Assembly: GCA_934281515.1 (NCBI GenBank)
Contig: CAKQXG010000088.1
Location: 1 to 8,463, forward strand
Origin: an uncultured Clostridia bacterium
GTDB taxonomy: Bacteria > Bacillota > Clostridia > Christensenellales > CAG-314
Direction of reading: 5' to 3'
DNA length: 8,463 nucleotides
A program made the translations under genes and the position numbers. Numbering within the stretch: the first letter of the stretch is position 1; each line of letters begins with the position of its first letter. Positions 5,851 through 8,463 of the stretch are shown piece after piece. The notes under the pieces are model-generated. The model saw only the letters and a program-made list of their open reading frames with translations, was not told where the DNA came from and did no database searches.

Positions 5851-7179
5851 TTACTCCACTTCGCCTACAAGGTCGTAGCCGCGAGCCTCGGTAACCGTAA
5901 CATCGTACACTTCACCCACGGTCAACGGCTTATCGCTGCCGATGTAAATTACGCCGTCGATTTCCGGCGCCATAAAGTAGGTTCTGCCAACGTAGCAATA
6001 CTTGCCGTCACGTTGCAATTCGTCAACACTGTCGACAATACACTTGTATGTGCGCCCGATGTCGGCTCGGGAAAGCTCCGCAACTACCTGTTGTTGCACC
6101 TTGTACAACTTCTTGACGTAGGCGTTTTTCTTGCGTTGCGGCACCTGCTCCGGCATGTCGTATGCCTTGGTACCTTCTTCGCGACTGTAAGCAAAAAATC
6201 CAACGTTACGCAATTTGTATTGTGCCAGGAAGTCGGCAATTTCGCCGACGCTATCGTCGGTCTCACCGGGGAAACCGCATATAAAGGTCGAGCGCACGGC
6301 AATCCCCTTGCTTGCAAGCTTGTCAAACAGCGTGCAGATGTTGGCATGATTGCTTTTGCGATTCATACGGCGCAAAATGCCGTCGTCCACGTGTTGTAAA
6401 GGGATATCGGCGTAGTTGACAATCTTGTCGTTTATTGCAATTTCGTCAATCAACTCGTCGGTCATCAATTCGGGATAGCAGTACAACAAGCGAATCCAAC
6501 GTATACCGTCAATTTTCGACAATTTTCGCAACAAATCTACAATGGCAGGTTTGCCGTACAAATCTTTGCCGTACTTGGTGGTATCCTGCGCTACAAGTAT
6601 CAACTCGCGCACACCGCCGTCGGCAAGTTGCTTGGCATGCTCGACAATTTCATCCATGGGCACGCTTCTGAAACGCCCCCTGATGTACGGAATAAGGCAA
6701 TATGTACAATAGTTGTCACAGCCGTCGGCAATTTTGAGATACGCCACGTGCGGCGCTGTAGTCAAAATGCGTTTACCGAATGTAATACCGTTGTTGCAAG
6801 CATTGTACAACTTGCGTTTGTCGTTCAGCGTTTCCGCAACGATGTCGCAAATATTTGCGTATTGATCGGTGCCTGCTATGGCGTCGGCTTCGGTCAGTCC
6901 GTCAAAGACTTCCTGTCCGAACTTTTGCCCCAGACATCCTGTGACAATGATTTTCTTGCAGTTGCCGCTAGTTTTGAAGTGCGCCATTTCAAGCACTGTA
7001 TCAATAGACTCCTGCCGCGACGACTGCAAAAAAGCGCACGTATTGACAATGATAACGTCGGCTTGGGCAGGATCCGAAGTAATCTCGTAGCCGCCTTCCG
7101 CCAAATTTTCCAACATAACTTCGGTGTCAACGCGATTTTTGTCGCATCCCAGTGACACCACTCCGATTTTAATACTCAT
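5851..7179 (-). CDS. rimO: Ribosomal protein S12 methylthiotransferase RimO
   Basis: RimO is a radical-SAM enzyme that adds a methylthio group to a conserved aspartate of ribosomal protein S12. The 442-residue product matches the family length (E. coli 441). The N-terminal cluster domain has the three expected cysteines C12 (GCDKNRVDTE), C48 (NTCAF) and C82 (TGCLGQ). The radical-SAM motif CxxxCxxC is C154, C158, C161 within GCDNYCTYCLIPYIRGRFRS. Later landmarks are PLQHVDDGILRRMNR (260-274), FICGFPGET (299-307) and SREEGTKAY (332-340). A TRAM-type domain covers about 375-442. The start motif and the RGRFRS stretch fit RimO better than MiaB. The ATG at 7179 follows AAGGA with 5 bases between. 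The frame stays open to 7260, but that extension is basic, lacks family similarity and has no good ribosome site. It is the first gene of the tight rimO-pgsA-cinA group. Confidence 0.96.
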   Translation of the reverse strand: MSIKIGVVSLGCDKNRVDTEVMLENLAEGGYEITSDPAQADVIIVNTCAFLQSSRQESIDTVLEMAHFKTSGNCKKIIVTGCLGQKFGQEVFDGLTEADAIAGTDQYANICDIVAETLNDKRKLYNACNNGITFGKRILTTAPHVAYLKIADGCDNYCTYCLIPYIRGRFRSVPMDEIVEHAKQLADGGVRELILVAQDTTKYGKDLYGKPAIVDLLRKLSKIDGIRWIRLLYCYPELMTDELIDEIAINDKIVNYADIPLQHVDDGILRRMNRKSNHANICTLFDKLASKGIAVRSTFICGFPGETDDSVGEIADFLAQYKLRNVGFFAYSREEGTKAYDMPEQVPQRKKNAYVKKLYKVQQQVVAELSRADIGRTYKCIVDSVDELQRDGKYCYVGRTYFMAPEIDGVIYIGSDKPLTVGEVYDVTVTEARGYDLVGEVE

Positions 7180-7303
7180 TTTATTCCTTAGTAATCTGAT
7201 CCGAATAGCAAAGCTTTTTGCGCAACGACGTTTCAAAACGAAAATGTCAACGTTATGCACACAAATTACCCGTGCACCCCTTTAAGTTTTCAAAAAAGGG
7301 TTG

Positions 7304-7332
7304 GGGAGAACATTTTTTTTTAATGTTCTCCC
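7304..7332 (-). terminator. Hairpin terminator downstream of ftsK
   Basis: GGGAGAACATT (minus strand 7332-7322) pairs perfectly with AATGTTCTCCC (7314-7304), an 11-bp stem with a loop of seven A. Reading on, TTTTTT (7297-7292, minus) follows after a few bases (CAACCC), which suits an intrinsic terminator with a displaced T-tract. It begins 13 bases after the ftsK stop. If it works, rimO needs its own promoter. In the 124 bases up to the rimO start I see a TTGACA (7250-7245, minus) but no matching -10. Confidence 0.65.
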
Positions 7333-7345
7333 GTAGCGGCTTTTG

Positions 7346-8463
7346 TCAGTCTTCCAGATCGGGGAAGAGTTCGTCCAACTGATCCAACGTAACAAGTACT
7401 TTCATGGGCTTGCTGTTGGATTCGCTCGGTGCAGGTTCGTCGACATACTTCAGGTTTTGCAACTGCGCCATAATACGTCCTGCGCGGTTAAAGCCAATAC
7501 CCAAACTACGTTGTATCGACGCGATACTTGCCTTGCCTGCGTTCTTTTCCAGCCAGAAACGCAACGCCTTTTTGCAGAACGGGTCGACTTGCGTTTCCTT
7601 GTTGGCAGCGGCTTCGGCAGCGGCTTGAGCTTCGCGTTCGGCGGCTTCTTCCTGTGCGGCAGTGACGAAAATTTCCTTGGAGGTCGCCTCGTCGAAGTAG
7701 CCTTCGTTTTGGTCGCGTGTAAACTCCACTACGTTGCGGATCTCGTCGTTGTCCACATATGCGCCCTGTACACGTTCCAATTCCTGTGCGCTGGGGTCGC
7801 TGAACAGCATATCGCCGCGACCGAGCAACTTTTCCGCGCCACCCGAACCGAGAATGGTTCCGCTGTCGATTGCCGTAGGCACGGTAAGTGCGATACGCGC
7901 GGTAAGGTTGTTTTTGATTGTACCTGTAATGACCTTTGTGTCGGGACGTTGCGTTGCAAGCACGATGTGTATACCTGCGGCACGCGCCTTGGCTGCAAGA
8001 CGTCCGATTTTGTTTTCAAAGGCTTGCTTTGCCTGCGACATAAGGTCCGCCAACTCGTCGACAATCAGTACAAGGTAAGGCATACGCGGTTTTTCGGCAG
8101 TGTTGAGACGTTTGTTGTACTCGCCGATGTCGCCTACCCCTGCAGCACGGAACACCTGATAACGAGCTTCCATTTCGTTGATAAGGTAGTCCATACCTGC
8201 CAGTGCGTCGTTGACAATGGTTATTGTTTCCGACGTCAGCATGTGCGGAATACCGTTGTAGCGCGACAACTCGACCAATTTGGGGTCGACCATAAGAAAA
8301 CGAACGTACTCGGGACCGTACTTGTATAGCATGCTGATAATAAGACAGTTTACGCACACGCTCTTACCCGAGCCGGTTTGACCTGCAATAAGCAAGTGCG
8401 GCATTTTAGCAAGGTCTTTCCACACCACTTTGCCGCTGATTTCCTGTCCGACGGCGAAACACA
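7346..8463 (-). CDS. ftsK: DNA translocase FtsK/SpoIIIE (C-terminal motor and gamma domain, cut by the window edge)
   Basis: FtsK/SpoIIIE is a membrane-anchored hexameric ATPase that pumps double-stranded DNA through the division or sporulation septum. The visible 371 residues begin within the beta motor subdomain, CFAVGQEISGKVVW, so the frame continues past the right edge. Walker A GQTGSGKS is at visible residues 27-34 and Walker B LVLIVDE at 130-136, followed by ATQRPD and LLGRGDMLF (212-220). An Ala/Glu-rich linker of about 20 residues (near 270-287) leads to a gamma winged-helix domain (about 293-347), with IQRSLGIGFNRAGRIM matching the family's QRxxxIGYNRAARxx. This domain reads the polar DNA sequences that set translocation direction. 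The end LDELFPDLED lies past the usual stop of gamma. With sigG nearby and rimO-pgsA-cinA-recA downstream, it probably corresponds to SpoIIIE of Bacillus, but sequence alone cannot separate it from a vegetative FtsK. Confidence 0.96.
   Translation of the reverse strand, partial: CFAVGQEISGKVVWKDLAKMPHLLIAGQTGSGKSVCVNCLIISMLYKYGPEYVRFLMVDPKLVELSRYNGIPHMLTSETITIVNDALAGMDYLINEMEARYQVFRAAGVGDIGEYNKRLNTAEKPRMPYLVLIVDELADLMSQAKQAFENKIGRLAAKARAAGIHIVLATQRPDTKVITGTIKNNLTARIALTVPTAIDSGTILGSGGAEKLLGRGDMLFSDPSAQELERVQGAYVDNDEIRNVVEFTRDQNEGYFDEATSKEIFVTAAQEEAAEREAQAAAEAAANKETQVDPFCKKALRFWLEKNAGKASIASIQRSLGIGFNRAGRIMAQLQNLKYVDEPAPSESNSKPMKVLVTLDQLDELFPDLED

Noticed and set aside
7216..7225. TTTTGCGCAA shared between the rimO and IlvD-like upstream regions as a regulon motif
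   Set aside because: Two short AT/GC-symmetrical matches in a genome where TTTTGC is frequent are too little to claim co-regulation.
7304..7332. GAACATT/AATGTTC arms as an SOS operator
   Set aside because: The arms are too far apart for LexA. The perfect 11-bp stem, location just after the ftsK stop and following T-run fit a terminator better.
7343..8329. Long plus-strand open frame antisense to ftsK
   Set aside because: It is a shadow of the FtsK motor region. The product is Cys/Phe-rich and shows no recognisable domain.
1..8463. CRISPR array, tRNA, rRNA, insertion sequence or phage genes
   Set aside because: I saw no regularly spaced repeats, no cloverleaf-like sequence, no transposase or integrase, and no terminal inverted repeats with target duplication.

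Overview
This window looks like a chromosomal segment from an endospore-forming member of the Firmicutes, probably an uncultured anaerobic Clostridia-type lineage. Three things point that way. The left edge carries the start of the forespore sigma factor gene sigG. The right part keeps the ftsK/spoIIIE - rimO - pgsA - cinA - recA order that is common in clostridial genomes. Clear AGGAG-type ribosome binding sites precede most genes. Base composition is moderate, just under half G+C by eye. I cannot name a genus from the sequence alone.

Layout, left to right. Positions 1-519 (minus strand) hold the first 173 codons of sigG, which runs off the left edge. Positions 520-904 form a divergent intergenic region. 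Its sigG side has a strong hairpin next to the sigG ribosome binding site. Its other side has a perfect TTGACA promoter and a roughly 130-base leader with an imperfect duplication of the ribosome-binding segment. Positions 905-2548 (plus strand) encode a 547-residue full-length member of the IlvD/Edd dehydratase family. Nearly every residue expected to bind the iron-sulfur cluster, bind Mg2+ or perform catalysis has been replaced. This is the most unusual object in the window. Positions 2549-2868 hold no gene but contain a bidirectional terminator between the IlvD-like gene and the convergent recA.

From 2869 to the right edge everything is on the minus strand. In transcription order these genes are ftsK (C-terminal part), a terminator-like hairpin, rimO, pgsA, cinA and recA. 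rimO-pgsA-cinA are packed with a 2-base gap and an 8-base overlap, so they are very likely cotranscribed. recA follows after 96 bases containing a 7-bp inverted repeat. The genes cover DNA translocation, ribosomal protein S12 methylthiolation, phosphatidylglycerol synthesis, NMN deamidation and recombination. The grouping is a conserved neighbourhood rather than a single pathway, although FtsK/SpoIIIE and SigG both act in forespore development in known spore formers.

The main candidates for something undescribed are the IlvD-family protein without its active site, which sits divergent to sigG with its own promoter and a duplicated translation-start region, and the sigG leader hairpin. The rest of the window is largely ordinary housekeeping, with CinA carrying a degenerate N-terminal domain.
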